A DNA stretch of 64,000 nt from Stutzerimonas urumqiensis (lineage in GTDB: Bacteria; Pseudomonadota; Gammaproteobacteria; Pseudomonadales; Pseudomonadaceae), in NCBI RefSeq assembly GCF_003640395.1, contig NZ_RBZQ01000004.1:1-64000 (forward strand). Direction: 5' to 3'. Positions within the stretch are counted from its first letter, which is position 1. Each line of letters starts with the position of its first letter. This document shows positions 43,262 through 51,394 of the stretch, one piece after another. Under the pieces are notes generated by a model that saw only the letters and a program-made list of their open reading frames with translations, was not told the origin of the DNA and did not search any database. A program made the translations under genes and the position numbers.

Positions 43262-43792
43262 TGCGTAGATCATCCTTTTTGTTCAGCCGTCAGAGTCCCT
43301 TCCATCCATGCCACCAGCTCCCATCTACAGGGGAACACGGACGGCTCGGACGGCTGGACAAAACGGGCTGGGTTTTAGGGGTATCTGCAAGGGATGCAGG
43401 GTTGATGCTTGGTTACTTGCCCAGGAGTTCCCCTGTGCCAGTGTGCTGTTCATGGGCCAAAGTCTGGGCAGCAGTGGCTGCATAGGTTCTGTACGAAAAG
43501 TCGCTGCAGGAAGAGACGCTGACGCATAGTGGCAGGGGGCGCCAGGGCGCGACCGCCTTTGATCATGCCGAGACGATTCGGCATAATATCCAGATGGATA
43601 GCCGTATCCGGTATCGGCGGTTCCAAGGACTGCCCCTCACCGGGATGTTGCCGCAACTTCTATTCTTTTTAGCCGCTCGGGTCCGCAATGGCTCTTTTTC
43701 GTTTGGCTAAAGCTGGGCGGAGGCAATACAGGTGATTCCGGTAAGGGATGCAAGTGCCCATGGTGATCTGCCAGGCAAACAGAGAGTTACAG
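43262..43792. other. Non-coding stretch with a lone IS5-type end
   Basis: No convincing gene. It contains the IS-end sequence GGTTCTGTACGAAAAGT (43485-43501) and, farther on, a short palindrome GCCGA-N6-TCGGC near 43567. It serves as upstream region of the GyrI-like gene. Confidence 0.4.
43485..43501 (+). repeat. Solitary IS5-family end (same as the remnant at 44262)
   Basis: GGTTCTGTACGAAAAGT matches the left end of the IS remnant (GGTTTCTGTACGAAAAGT at 44262-44279) with one T fewer, in the same orientation. No transposase follows directly, so it is an orphan end. Together the two ends bracket the GyrI-like gene. Confidence 0.55.
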
Positions 43793-44251
43793 ATGAAGGA
43801 AAAAGTCATTGCCCCACAGCGGGTGCTTTTCATCGGCCAAGAGTTGTCCATCCCGGAAGTCGCCGAGCAAGCGCAGGTGTGTTGTGCCGAAATCATACGA
43901 GTGGCCCAAGAGCGGGGACTTCAAGTCGCCGGCCCTTGGGTGTTCGTTTCCCACAAGCTTCCTGACAACACCAGCGACCGGTTCCGGATCGAGTTTTGCC
44001 TGCCAGTAGAGGGTAGCCTGGACGAGCCAGCTGGTGCAGTCGAATGCAAGCTGCTAACGGCTATGCGCTGTGTCCATGGCGACTACCGCGGACCACTCGC
44101 CGACCTCTTTGTCCGAGGCTATGCGGAACTCGTCGAAAAGGCCCGCGCGGCTGGCCATAAACTGACCGGCGAAAGCCGTGAGGTTTATCACAGCTGGCAG
44201 GATGCGGACTCTCTGGCCAATCACATAGAGCTACAGTTCGGCATCCTCTGA
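43793..44251 (+). CDS. GyrI-like/AraC effector-binding domain protein
   Basis: 152 residues from MKEKVIAPQRVLF; in-frame ATGs up to 45 bases upstream are possible. It is a stand-alone GyrI-like small-molecule-binding domain. VAGPWVFVSHKLPDN, the repeat-type RFRIEFCLPVEG, a linker AMRCVHGDYRGPLADLF, and EVYHSWQDADSLANHIELQF at the end are the usual landmarks. Relatives bind drugs or sugars, or (SbmC/GyrI) protect gyrase from toxins. There is no DNA-binding domain. It lies between two copies of an IS5-type end, so it may have been carried in with the IS. Confidence 0.75.
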   Translation: MKEKVIAPQRVLFIGQELSIPEVAEQAQVCCAEIIRVAQERGLQVAGPWVFVSHKLPDNTSDRFRIEFCLPVEGSLDEPAGAVECKLLTAMRCVHGDYRGPLADLFVRGYAELVEKARAAGHKLTGESREVYHSWQDADSLANHIELQFGIL

Positions 44252-44261
44252 GATAGCACTT

Positions 44262-44824
44262 GGTTTCTGTACGAAAAGTACTGCCTTAGGCATCGCTGCG
44301 TGCAAGCTAGCGTTATTATTGCGGCAAAACTCCTGGCGAGTTGTCGTAACGGGTGCCGATTCTCCGGTTCTTTTTGAGCCAGCAAAACTCAGCTCGATGA
44401 TGTTCCGCTGCCGATAGCACGGATGATCAAACAGTTGGGGTAGTCCTGGCTTGGGGTTGCACACACACTGCGGTGAAGTCGATCATCCACGTATCCAGGT
44501 CAATCAGGCTCCTCTGATTCAACCAGACGTGCAATCGCTCAAGTACTCGGTCAAACGTGCCGTCGTCTCGCAGGTAACGGAACCGTTTTATAAAACGGGC
44601 CGATACGTTCTAGTAGAACGCCAGGTGGCTTCGGAGCGGAGGATCCAGAAGATGCAGTTGAGCACCAGCGGATCATCACTTCGAGGTCGGCTCATCTTCT
44701 GCTCCGGGAAGCCAAATCCTTGATCAACTCCCAACCCGCATCTGGGAGTGCGTCGCGCCTTACCAGGTCGGCCTCCAGTCAGTCATAGAGGCGATCTACC
44801 TGTGCCGACTTTTCGTATACAACC
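44262..44824 (-). pseudogene. Truncated IS5-family insertion sequence
   Basis: Imperfect terminal inverted repeats GGTTTCTGTACGAAAAGT (left) and ACTTTTCGTATACAACC (right). On the minus strand, broken pieces of an IS427-group transposase can be read. The first part has VLNCIFWILRSEATW, then in another frame DDGTFDRVLERLHVWLN and LIDLDTWMID. It jumps to CYRQRNIIE, NRRIGTRYD and a frameshifted LARSFAAIITLACTQR. The catalytic middle, about 300 bp, is deleted and several frameshifts occur, so it cannot move on its own. Confidence 0.8.
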
Positions 44825-45572
44825 TTGGTCGCTACTGTGCTGAGATAAGGGCTGATGGATGACAGAGGCGAAAGGGGAAACTCCTGGGCGGAATCATCTG
44901 GAGGTACATGAAGATGAGCAGGAGGTGGGCTGACAGAGGGGCTTGGGCTTCCTGACAGCCACTGACAGAGATGTTCACTGACAACATCGTCATCGGTGAG
45001 CATTGATCCTGTGTCAGCAGAGTTGGGGAGGCATCAAGAGCAACTTGCGGTGCAGCTTGAAGAGCACCTGCCAGTGTCCTCCGCAAGACAGACTTGATGC
45101 TGTCTCATTGCTTCGTTCTTCATTGATGGATTGATGGTAATGACCATGGGTGAAGGACAGCTCAAAGACACTCTTAGAGTGGCTTCGCCATCCACCGCTA
45201 CACCCCGCGAGTCATCGCAGGTAGCCAGCCTCGACTGGGTGCCATCACCTCCCAGCCAGCTATGTCAGGTTCGTCATCACCCGTGACTGCTGGCCGATTG
45301 GTCGGGGCAGTGAGAGGGGCTGTACGCCTGAAGCTCAAAGTAGCAGTAGGTACTCGGCAGTAGCCTTGTGGGCGGTCGCCTTTCCCAGGCTCGATCCGTC
45401 CCTTCGCAGTTTGCGGCGGTGAAGATCAAGCGTCATGGTTGAGGATCGAACGTACGAGATTGCGCGTTCTTTCCTCCATAACTGTGTGTTAATCGATCTT
45501 CGTCGAACGTGCGTGAAAAAAGAGTCTAGATTAGCGTATTTGGCGAATCCAAGTTATCGCTCAGAATAGGGG
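44825..45572. other. Non-coding stretch with TGACAG repeats
   Basis: About 750 bp with no convincing gene. TGACAG occurs at 44931, 44953 and 44963, with TGACAA at 44979 and an inverted GTCAG near 45013. The second half falls towards lower GC as the AT-rich operon approaches. The frame at 44832-45086 lacks an RBS and has no protein-like character. Confidence 0.4.
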
Positions 45573-46664
45573 CTATGGCTTGGCTTTATACATTTGGGAT
45601 ATTAGCCCCATCAGCAAAGGCTCAGCCTTTTCGGTGATCATTTGTGAGTCATTTATAGTTAGTATATGTTCACCGATAGAGGCGTGAGCAATGGCGCAGC
45701 GGAATCTATATATAATATACGCTACCGATCTTTGCAAGTGATCGAGTGTCCAGCCGAATTTAGCCGCACTAATGCATTGTTTAGTAAAGGAGTGTTTGGA
45801 GTGTGCGATAAATGCAGCGCGCTTTTGTGTGTCGTCTTTAAATAGCCAAGGGAAACCTTCTTTATCATAGGCGTATAGAAGCTCATCAATTACGGCATCA
45901 TAAGTGGATGTGCGGAAAAAAGCTTCTAGGTGTGCTGCTAGCGATGCCTCATCCTGCCAGTACTTTTTGACCAGCCTGAGCAATCTTTGATATTCAGCAT
46001 TGTTATAATTTGCCAGCAGCTTGCCAATTCCTTTTAGATCAGCCCCTAATGATTTGATATCCTCAACCAAGTCGTAGTCGAAGCTTAGTTCTATGAGGTG
46101 ATATAGAGCGAGATAATGCCCTAGGGGGGTAGGATCATATATGGCTCGCAAGGTTGCTGTATGATGCTCAGCTGTAGGTAGCTCTAGATCTGGTATCGCA
46201 TTTACTACATGTGTACCAGGTATTCTATTATCCATCTCCGCCACGGGACTATGGGTAAAGCCCCCCCAAATTGCACTTGAATTTTTATAGTGTGCGACGT
46301 AGATCGAATGCGCGTCACTCTTTAATACGACGTAGTTTCTTTTGAATGTGTAATTGGATTCTCGATTGTTACGGACCTCTTCTGGGGTTATGTCATATAG
46401 ATATGCCGCAGTGAGAATTGCTGGTGCTTCTCCGTATGTGAAGGCTTCGCCCTTGCACGAAATAAGGATGCATTCTAGCTGCTGGTGTAGATTGAGTTTT
46501 ATATCAAAGGTTTCATTGCTTTTATAGCGACTTGACAGATGATCTATCGGTATGGGTATGTAGTCATTGACGCTGCATACACCGTTAAAATCAGATATTT
46601 GAAGGCTGGGGTCAATTCTAAGGTCTTCCGGTGAGAGAGCCTCGGTCACTTCCTCATAATTCAT
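45573..46664 (-). CDS. Putative HEPN-domain protein, partner of the DGQHR-type protein
   Basis: 363 residues, not a family I can name. The N-terminal part (about 1-175) is mixed alpha/beta without recognised motif. The C-terminal part (about 178-360) is helical and ends with YIIYRFRCAIAHASIGEH. R322-CAIA-H327 fits the RxxxxH catalytic motif of HEPN ribonucleases (ApeA/Abi types), and ALYHLIELSFDYD (about 186-198) resembles the first HEPN helix. It overlaps its upstream partner by one base (TAATG). AT-rich codons unlike the host suggest recent acquisition. Probably the RNase effector of a defence or toxin pair; HEPN assignment is from motif only. Confidence 0.7.
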   Translation of the reverse strand: MNYEEVTEALSPEDLRIDPSLQISDFNGVCSVNDYIPIPIDHLSSRYKSNETFDIKLNLHQQLECILISCKGEAFTYGEAPAILTAAYLYDITPEEVRNNRESNYTFKRNYVVLKSDAHSIYVAHYKNSSAIWGGFTHSPVAEMDNRIPGTHVVNAIPDLELPTAEHHTATLRAIYDPTPLGHYLALYHLIELSFDYDLVEDIKSLGADLKGIGKLLANYNNAEYQRLLRLVKKYWQDEASLAAHLEAFFRTSTYDAVIDELLYAYDKEGFPWLFKDDTQKRAAFIAHSKHSFTKQCISAAKFGWTLDHLQRSVAYIIYRFRCAIAHASIGEHILTINDSQMITEKAEPLLMGLISQMYKAKP

Positions 46665-47788
46665 TACTCGGCCTCACGCTCCCAAATATCCCGCAAGGAA
46701 GTTTCACCTTCATCTCTAAAGAACTCCTTAAGGGCTACAAATATCAGCTTTCGCGTGGCATAACCGATATTAGTTTTGCGACTTGGGAAGCCTGAGATTA
46801 TTAGCTGAAATAAATCCAAGCCTAATGTTTCTTCACTATTGGTTGCTTGGACTGCTGAAATCAGCATTTTAATGGCTGTTTTGATGCGTGTTTGTCTATC
46901 TGGGGTAGAGCCAAAGTCTGCTACAGCCGCAAAGAAAGCGTTGAGCGTATTCTCATTGCCTAGCCAGTTGGTTGCAGTAGGGCTATCTGCGGGGGCTGAC
47001 GTGCTCTCAACTGCATCATCAATTTCACAGTATAACTTGAAGAAGTCCACAAACTCAGAAAATTGGATTCCAAATTGTTCAACATCTTGCTGAAGTACGG
47101 CTTGCTCACTGAGACGCTGTGCAACCACGTTTTGCTTGTCAACTTCAGGTGACTTGAGAAGATAAGCATGATAGGCGCTGGATATTTTATCTAGTGAAAA
47201 TCTCCTGGCGCGAGTTCTTCTTCCACCCTCAGCTTCAGGCACAAGTTCTAAGCGGTCAATTTCCTTAATTAAGGTCGCTCTCAGGCTTAGAGATAGGATC
47301 TCTATTTGATGTCGCATGGACATTGGCTTTTGCCCGGCGTTCAAGACAATGATGCGATATATTAAATGATCAAGATCCGGTTCGGCCCTTATCTCTAAAT
47401 GCACTAACTGCTCTGGTGGAAAAGAGTGCCCGCTTTCTAGAATCTCTTTCAGAATAAATGTTCGCTGTAGGCCATCGAGAATGTTTAGTGGGGCATTATC
47501 CAATATCATTTTTTTGATTTTATCTGTGTCGCCCGATTCTACTGCTTGTCTTGCTGAGCTGGATGCTTCAACTGGTAGCGCCAAAGTAAGTGTTGGAAGT
47601 AGAGTTCCGTTAATTATGTCGGCCTTTAACCGTGTGTAAGCTGTGAATTTTTCTTTCCTCCGTTGAATGGAGAAAGAGGCGAACTCTTCTCCAACTAATT
47701 TCAGATAGTTGGGGATGTCGCATTGCGCATAGATGACGGGGGTCTCCGTGCGCAAGTCTTTAGCTGTACCTAAGACCTTAATGTCCAT
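46664..47788 (-). CDS. DGQHR/DndB/ParB-like protein, upstream partner of the HEPN gene
   Basis: 374 residues. The N-terminal half (about 15-170) has the layout of the DGQHR/DndB-like branch of the ParB-DUF262 superfamily. Residues 45-60 (KFTAYTRLKADIINGT) come first. The signature is NILDGLQRTFILKEI (102-116), with DGLQR in place of DGQHR or DGQQR. VLNAGQKPMSMRHQIEIL follows (148-165). The C-terminal half is helical and unassigned. These domains bind or hydrolyse nucleotides or process DNA ends, as in phosphorothioation gene clusters and type IV-like restriction. It is the first gene of the pair and shares the stop/start bases with the next gene. AT-rich. Confidence 0.7.
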   Translation of the reverse strand: MDIKVLGTAKDLRTETPVIYAQCDIPNYLKLVGEEFASFSIQRRKEKFTAYTRLKADIINGTLLPTLTLALPVEASSSARQAVESGDTDKIKKMILDNAPLNILDGLQRTFILKEILESGHSFPPEQLVHLEIRAEPDLDHLIYRIIVLNAGQKPMSMRHQIEILSLSLRATLIKEIDRLELVPEAEGGRRTRARRFSLDKISSAYHAYLLKSPEVDKQNVVAQRLSEQAVLQQDVEQFGIQFSEFVDFFKLYCEIDDAVESTSAPADSPTATNWLGNENTLNAFFAAVADFGSTPDRQTRIKTAIKMLISAVQATNSEETLGLDLFQLIISGFPSRKTNIGYATRKLIFVALKEFFRDEGETSLRDIWEREAE

Positions 47789-48109
47789 TTTATCGCCTCG
47801 GTTTAATAGTGATAGATAACTGTACCGTCATCAGACCTATTTTGGAATACGGGTGTTCTTAAATATGGAGTCCACAGAAAGGTAATCAGAGCGGTCGTGC
47901 TTCCCGGCATTTAGCGCCATCACGCATTTCATCGCTCGTAAGGAGAGATATGAATGGGGCAGAAATCCGTGCTTTGTCTCCCCGGGCTCCGGGGTATTTT
48001 GCTCAAAGAATATACAAACAGTATGCGTCGATAGTGCGCGCTGAACAGAGGTGCATGTGGGGTACGCAAAAAATAATGAGCTGCGCCCCCCTCAGCTCTC
48101 GTGAGGCGC
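47789..48109. other. Upstream region of the two-gene operon
   Basis: 321 bp between the operon start and the serine recombinase stop. The first about 110 bp are AT-rich and must hold the minus-strand operon's promoter, but no strong -35/-10 pair can be named. A small inverted repeat CCCCGG-gct-CCGGGG lies at 47980-47994. No gene is evident. Confidence 0.4.
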
Positions 48110-48682
48110 CTAATCTGTCTTTGGTTGCAACCTGCAAGCCCGCTTCACTGCAGCCGTTGAGATCCCCCAGTGCTTGGCCGTATCCGCGATGCTGGCGCTG
48201 TTCTCCTTCCTCCAGAAGGCCACAGCCTGATCATCGATCACCTTCGGTGCTCCCAGCTTCTTGCCCAGCGCCCTAGCTCGCTCGATCCCGGCCATCTGTC
48301 GCGCCTTGATGTTGGCTCGCTCCAGTTCAGCTACGGCAGCCAGCATGGTGAGCATGGCTTTGCCGACAGGGCTGGATAGGTCGAAGCCTTCGCGCATCGA
48401 CACTACTGTCACGCCCTTCGCCTTCAGGGCTTCCACTGTTTCCAATACGTCGATGGTGTCTCTGCCTAGGCGGTCGATGGCTGCCACGACAACGGTGTCT
48501 CCCTTCCTGGCATAGGCATGGAGTGACTTGAAGCCCTTCCGCTGGAGTGCCTTGGTGGCCCCGCTGGTGGCCTCATCGGAGAACCATTCGTTCACGTTGT
48601 AGCGTTGGCTGATGGCGTGGCGCTGGGCCTCGGTGGTCTGGTCGTCGGTACTGACTCGGACGTAGGCGATGGTGGCGGTCAT
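48110..48682 (-). CDS. Serine recombinase (resolvase/invertase family)
   Basis: 190 residues. The catalytic domain (about 1-135) has Ser11 in IAYVRVSTDDQ, AIDRLGRDT and the conserved EFDLSSPVGKAM-like GFDLSSPVGKAML. A helix-turn-helix (about 150-190; SIADTAKHWGISTAAVKRAC) ends it. This is the small resolvase/DNA-invertase type. RBS ggag is placed before the ATG at 48682, and the longer frame is not needed. It may resolve multimers, invert a segment or be a relic of a transposon. No obvious pair of res/inversion sites was found. Confidence 0.88.
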   Translation of the reverse strand: MTATIAYVRVSTDDQTTEAQRHAISQRYNVNEWFSDEATSGATKALQRKGFKSLHAYARKGDTVVVAAIDRLGRDTIDVLETVEALKAKGVTVVSMREGFDLSSPVGKAMLTMLAAVAELERANIKARQMAGIERARALGKKLGAPKVIDDQAVAFWRKENSASIADTAKHWGISTAAVKRACRLQPKTD

Positions 48683-48719
48683 GGCTGATAGCTCCTTGAG
48701 CTCGAGATGGATCATAAAG

Positions 48720-48869
48720 CTAGCTCAAGATGCTATTGAGTGGATCGGTAGAAATCAACAGTTCTGATCCATGCGGAGGCTGCAGGGCTTCGTCTGGCTC
48801 AAGTTGGCTCGGAAGGTACACCTTATGATCCACCCCCTGAGTGCGCACGGGAATCCATCTGGCGGTCAT
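48720..48869 (-). CDS. Possible small gene, 49 aa, upstream of the serine recombinase
   Basis: MTARWIPVRTQGVDHKVYLP leads an acidic, Leu/Pro-containing peptide ending NSILS. Codon choice looks coding (gtg, ctg, gac, gaa frequent) and the spacing to the next gene is 37 bp. The RBS (aagga) is about 12 bases from the ATG, which is far, so it is tentative. No family recognised. The rest of the 48870-49274 stretch shows no gene. Confidence 0.35.
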   Translation of the reverse strand: MTARWIPVRTQGVDHKVYLPSQLEPDEALQPPHGSELLISTDPLNSILS

Positions 48870-49134
48870 GCGGGCTGATCTGTCCTTCCATCGAGGCCTC
48901 TGGCCAGAGCGCGGTGCTCGTTCACATGGTGAGATCGAGGCCCGTGGGTGGTCGTCGTGCCCCGGCTCACCCTCGCTGTCGACAGGGAAGCCTGAGCATC
49001 GTGTTTGATCGGGGAGGGGGTGCCCTGTTTTTTCAGGCGAGGAGGGGTGGGTACCGGGGGGAATCGAGTGGGACGGCTCGATGGATAGGGGCTCGCATTT
49101 TTGCTCAAAAAATAGCCGGTTGGGGTGTGGCCAA

Positions 49135-49177
49135 GTGATCCAAAAGGGATCCAGAAGTGATCCGAAACGGTGATCCA
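49135..49177 (+). repeat. Right-end iterated GTGATCCA motifs
   Basis: GTGATCCA (49135), GGGATCCA (49146), GTGATCCG (49157) and GTGATCCA (49170), at 11-, 11- and 13-bp spacing, about one helical turn each, so on one face of the DNA. They lie about 100 bp inside attR and match the pair inside attL. Probable arm-type sites for integrase or excisionase. Confidence 0.6.
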
Positions 49178-49274
49178 AAGTGCTCGCAATGGCGTACGTC
49201 AGGTCTATAGAATGGCGCTCAACTTGAAAGCAGTGTGATGAGCAAGAATCGCTGGAAGCCAGGATTTACGAGGG

Positions 49275-49386
49275 CTGCCGGTCCCCCCGCAACGATCAAC
49301 CGTGAACCCGGTCAGGTCCGGAAGGAAGCAGCCGTAGCGGTGACATCGTGTGCCGGGGTGTGGCTGGTGGGGTCACCTCCATAACG
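49275..49386 (+). repeat. attR: right direct repeat (promoterless ffs copy)
   Basis: Repeats ffs from its eighth base to six bases beyond its 3' end. It lacks the ffs promoter and the first bases, so it should not be made into RNA of its own. Its 3' end (GGGGTCACCTCC) is the original host end, because it pairs without gap with the 5' end of the left copy. Confidence 0.92.
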
Positions 49387-49423
49387 GTCCCTCGCTTCGC
49401 ATCATCCCACTGTATTTGTCGCT

Positions 49424-49452
49424 CCCCTGGTGACCCAGGCCGGGGCTCTTTT
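49424..49452 (+). terminator. Probable original ffs terminator, now beyond attR
   Basis: CCCCTGG-tgac-CCAGG-cc-GGGG forms a hairpin with a two-base bulge, followed by CTCTTTT. Before insertion it would have lain about 45 bp after ffs. It is now separated from the functional gene by the element. Confidence 0.5.
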
Positions 49453-49563
49453 CGTTTGGGTGCTTGGTATCCATGGCGAGGCGCTGCCTGGCGTGCTTCA
49501 TGAGAGCGGTGGCTGTACGTAAGAGGTTCGTCCGCCGGCCGGACTTTTGATCTTGGAGTCAGC

Positions 49564-50703
49564 GTGGATAGAGCGTCCTGGGATATTTTCTGCAAGGTCG
49601 TCGATAACTTCGGTGACATCGGCGTCACCTGGCGGCTGGCTCGTTTGCTGGTGGCCGAACACGGTCAGCAGGTGCGCCTGTGGTGCGATGATCTCGAGAC
49701 GTTTGCACAGCTGTGTCCGCAGGCCGATCCGCTGGCCGAGTGCCAGGTGCAGGCGGGCGTCGAGGTGTGCCGATGGCGCTCGGACTGGTGCGCTGTCGAG
49801 CCGGCCGACGTGGTGATCGAAGCGTTCGCCTGCGATCTCCCAGCCGCCTACATCGATGCCATGGCCGAGGCTGGCCGTCGCATCCTCTGGCTGAATCTTG
49901 AATACCTGAGCGCCGAAGACTGGGTGCCCGGCTGCCATGCGCTCCCTTCGATGCAGGCGCGTGGGTTGCAGAAATTTTTCTTCTTTCCTGGCTTCGAGGC
50001 GTCCACCGGGGGCTTGTTGCGCGAGGCGGATCTGATCGCCAGGCGCGAGGGCTTTCAGAACAGTGACGAGGCAAGGTACGTCTTTCTACGCACGCTGGGG
50101 GTCGTGCCGATCGAAGGTGCACGGTTGCTCTCGTTGTTCTCTTACGAGAACGCGGCGATTTCCGGCTGGTTGACTGCGCTAGCGAACGACAGCGTACGGA
50201 CCAACCAGCTGCTCATCCCCGAGGGGCGGGCCCTGGGTGACGTTGGCAACTGGCTCGGAGTCGCGGGGCTGCGGCCGGGCGATCGTGTCCGCCGCGGCTC
50301 GCTGGACGTCACGGTCGTGCGCTTCATGACCCAGGATGAATACGACCAGCTCCTGTGGGCCTGTCACTTCAATGCGGTACGGGGTGAGGAATCGTTCATC
50401 CGGGCGCAGTGGGCGGCGCGTCCGCTGGTCTGGCATATCTATCCGCAAGAGGATGACGCTCACTGGGACAAGCTTGACGCCTTCCTGGCGCTCTACACCC
50501 AGGGCCTATCGAGTGAGGCCGATCGAGCCTTGCGCTCGTTCTGGAAGGCATGGAATTCCGGGCAAGGGGCCGAGAGCGCCTGGGTAGCGCTTGAGGTGCA
50601 TCTCGATGAGCTGATGGACCATGCGGGACGCTGGACCGATCGGCAGGTCGCCAATGGCGATCTGGCCGCAAAGCTGGTGTCCTTTCACCGGGATTGGCTA
50701 TGA
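49564..50703 (+). CDS. earP: EF-P arginine rhamnosyltransferase (EarP)
   Basis: 379 residues, DUF2331 family, GT-B glycosyltransferase. It moves rhamnose from dTDP-L-rhamnose to Arg32 of elongation factor P. N-terminal [24 protein letters not shown] with its catalytic Asp is diagnostic. LFSYEN (middle) and [19 protein letters not shown] (C-terminal, nucleotide-sugar site) are also conserved. The GTG start is used; the family begins at this point. It sits directly before efp, 43 bp apart, its own substrate gene. Confidence 0.95.
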   Translation: MDRASWDIFCKVVDNFGDIGVTWRLARLLVAEHGQQVRLWCDDLETFAQLCPQADPLAECQVQAGVEVCRWRSDWCAVEPADVVIEAFACDLPAAYIDAMAEAGRRILWLNLEYLSAEDWVPGCHALPSMQARGLQKFFFFPGFEASTGGLLREADLIARREGFQNSDEARYVFLRTLGVVPIEGARLLSLFSYENAAISGWLTALANDSVRTNQLLIPEGRALGDVGNWLGVAGLRPGDRVRRGSLDVTVVRFMTQDEYDQLLWACHFNAVRGEESFIRAQWAARPLVWHIYPQEDDAHWDKLDAFLALYTQGLSSEADRALRSFWKAWNSGQGAESAWVALEVHLDELMDHAGRWTDRQVANGDLAAKLVSFHRDWL

Positions 50704-50746
50704 TACGCGGCCTGTTTTTTGTCTCTCATCCCAACCGGATATTCGT

Positions 50747-51313
50747 ATGAAAACCGCACAAGAGTTCCGTGCCGGCCAGGTGGCCATCATCAACGGCGCG
50801 CCCTGGGTCATCCAGAAAGCCGAGTTCAACAAGTCCGGCCGCAACAGTGCCGTGGTCAAGATGAAGCTGAAGAACCTGCTCAACGGTTCGGCGACCGAGA
50901 CCGTCTATAAGGCCGATGACAAGCTGGAGCCGGTCATCCTCGAGCGTAAGGAAGTGACCTATTCCTACTTCGCCGACCCGCTGTATGTCTTCATGGACAG
51001 CGAGTTCAACCAGTACGAGATCGAGAAAGACGACCTCGAAGGCGTGATGACCTTCATCGAAGACGGCATGACCGATGTCTGCGAAGCCGTGTTCTACAAC
51101 GACAAGGTGATTTCGGTTGAGCTGCCGACCACCATCGTTCGCGAGATCGTCTACACCGAGCCGTCGGTTCGTGGCGATACGTCCGGCAAGGTCATGAAGA
51201 CCGCTCGCCTGAAGAACGGTGCAGAGCTGCAGGTTTCCGCCTTCTGCGAAATCGGTGATTCGATCGAGATCGACACCCGCACCGGCGAGTACAAGTCCCG
51301 CGTCAAGGCTTGA
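50747..51313 (+). CDS. efp: Elongation factor P
   Basis: 188 residues in three beta-barrel domains. It relieves ribosome stalling at polyproline stretches. The modified residue is Arg32 in the loop NKSGRNSA, the rhamnosylated type that goes with EarP, and not the lysine type of E. coli. The C-terminus ends [16 protein letters not shown]. The ATG at 50747 begins the conserved [10 protein letters not shown]; the frame is open earlier through the end of earP. Confidence 0.97.
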   Translation: MKTAQEFRAGQVAIINGAPWVIQKAEFNKSGRNSAVVKMKLKNLLNGSATETVYKADDKLEPVILERKEVTYSYFADPLYVFMDSEFNQYEIEKDDLEGVMTFIEDGMTDVCEAVFYNDKVISVELPTTIVREIVYTEPSVRGDTSGKVMKTARLKNGAELQVSAFCEIGDSIEIDTRTGEYKSRVKA

Positions 51314-51329
51314 TTCGCTGTTGAAAAAG

Positions 51330-51357
51330 AGCCCGGCCAGGTTGCCGGGCTTTTTTA
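51330..51357 (+). terminator. efp terminator
   Basis: AGCCCGGC-N6-GCCGGGCT followed by a run of six Ts (51351-51356), 16 bp after the efp stop. Confidence 0.93.
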
Positions 51358-51394
51358 TGCTTGCGCCACAGGATGCCGCCACGCAGCGCTCCGT

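Larger units (their letters stand above)
39127..49386. mobile_element. About 10.15-kb integrative element inserted in ffs
   Basis: It is bounded by a direct repeat covering most of ffs (left 39127-39239, right 49275-49386; offset 10,148 bp, then 10,147 bp after a one-base difference). It carries a tyrosine integrase at the left end facing inward, a serine recombinase at the right, KilA-N and MarR-like regulators, small phage-type genes, IS debris and an AT-rich two-gene cargo. There is no relaxase, replication, capsid or terminase gene, so it is a non-autonomous island, perhaps a satellite or degraded prophage, needing outside help to move. Confidence 0.9.

Noticed and set aside
44832..45086. 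84-codon minus-strand frame
   Set aside because: No RBS, unusual composition and no neighbour support; it lies in IS-scarred DNA.
48866..49189. 107-codon minus-strand frame near the right end of the element
   Set aside because: Pro/Ser/Thr-rich low-quality sequence that runs through the GTGATCCA repeats; more likely non-coding.
39127..49386. Complete prophage or conjugative element
   Set aside because: No capsid, tail, terminase, relaxase or replication gene is present, so only a non-autonomous island is supported.
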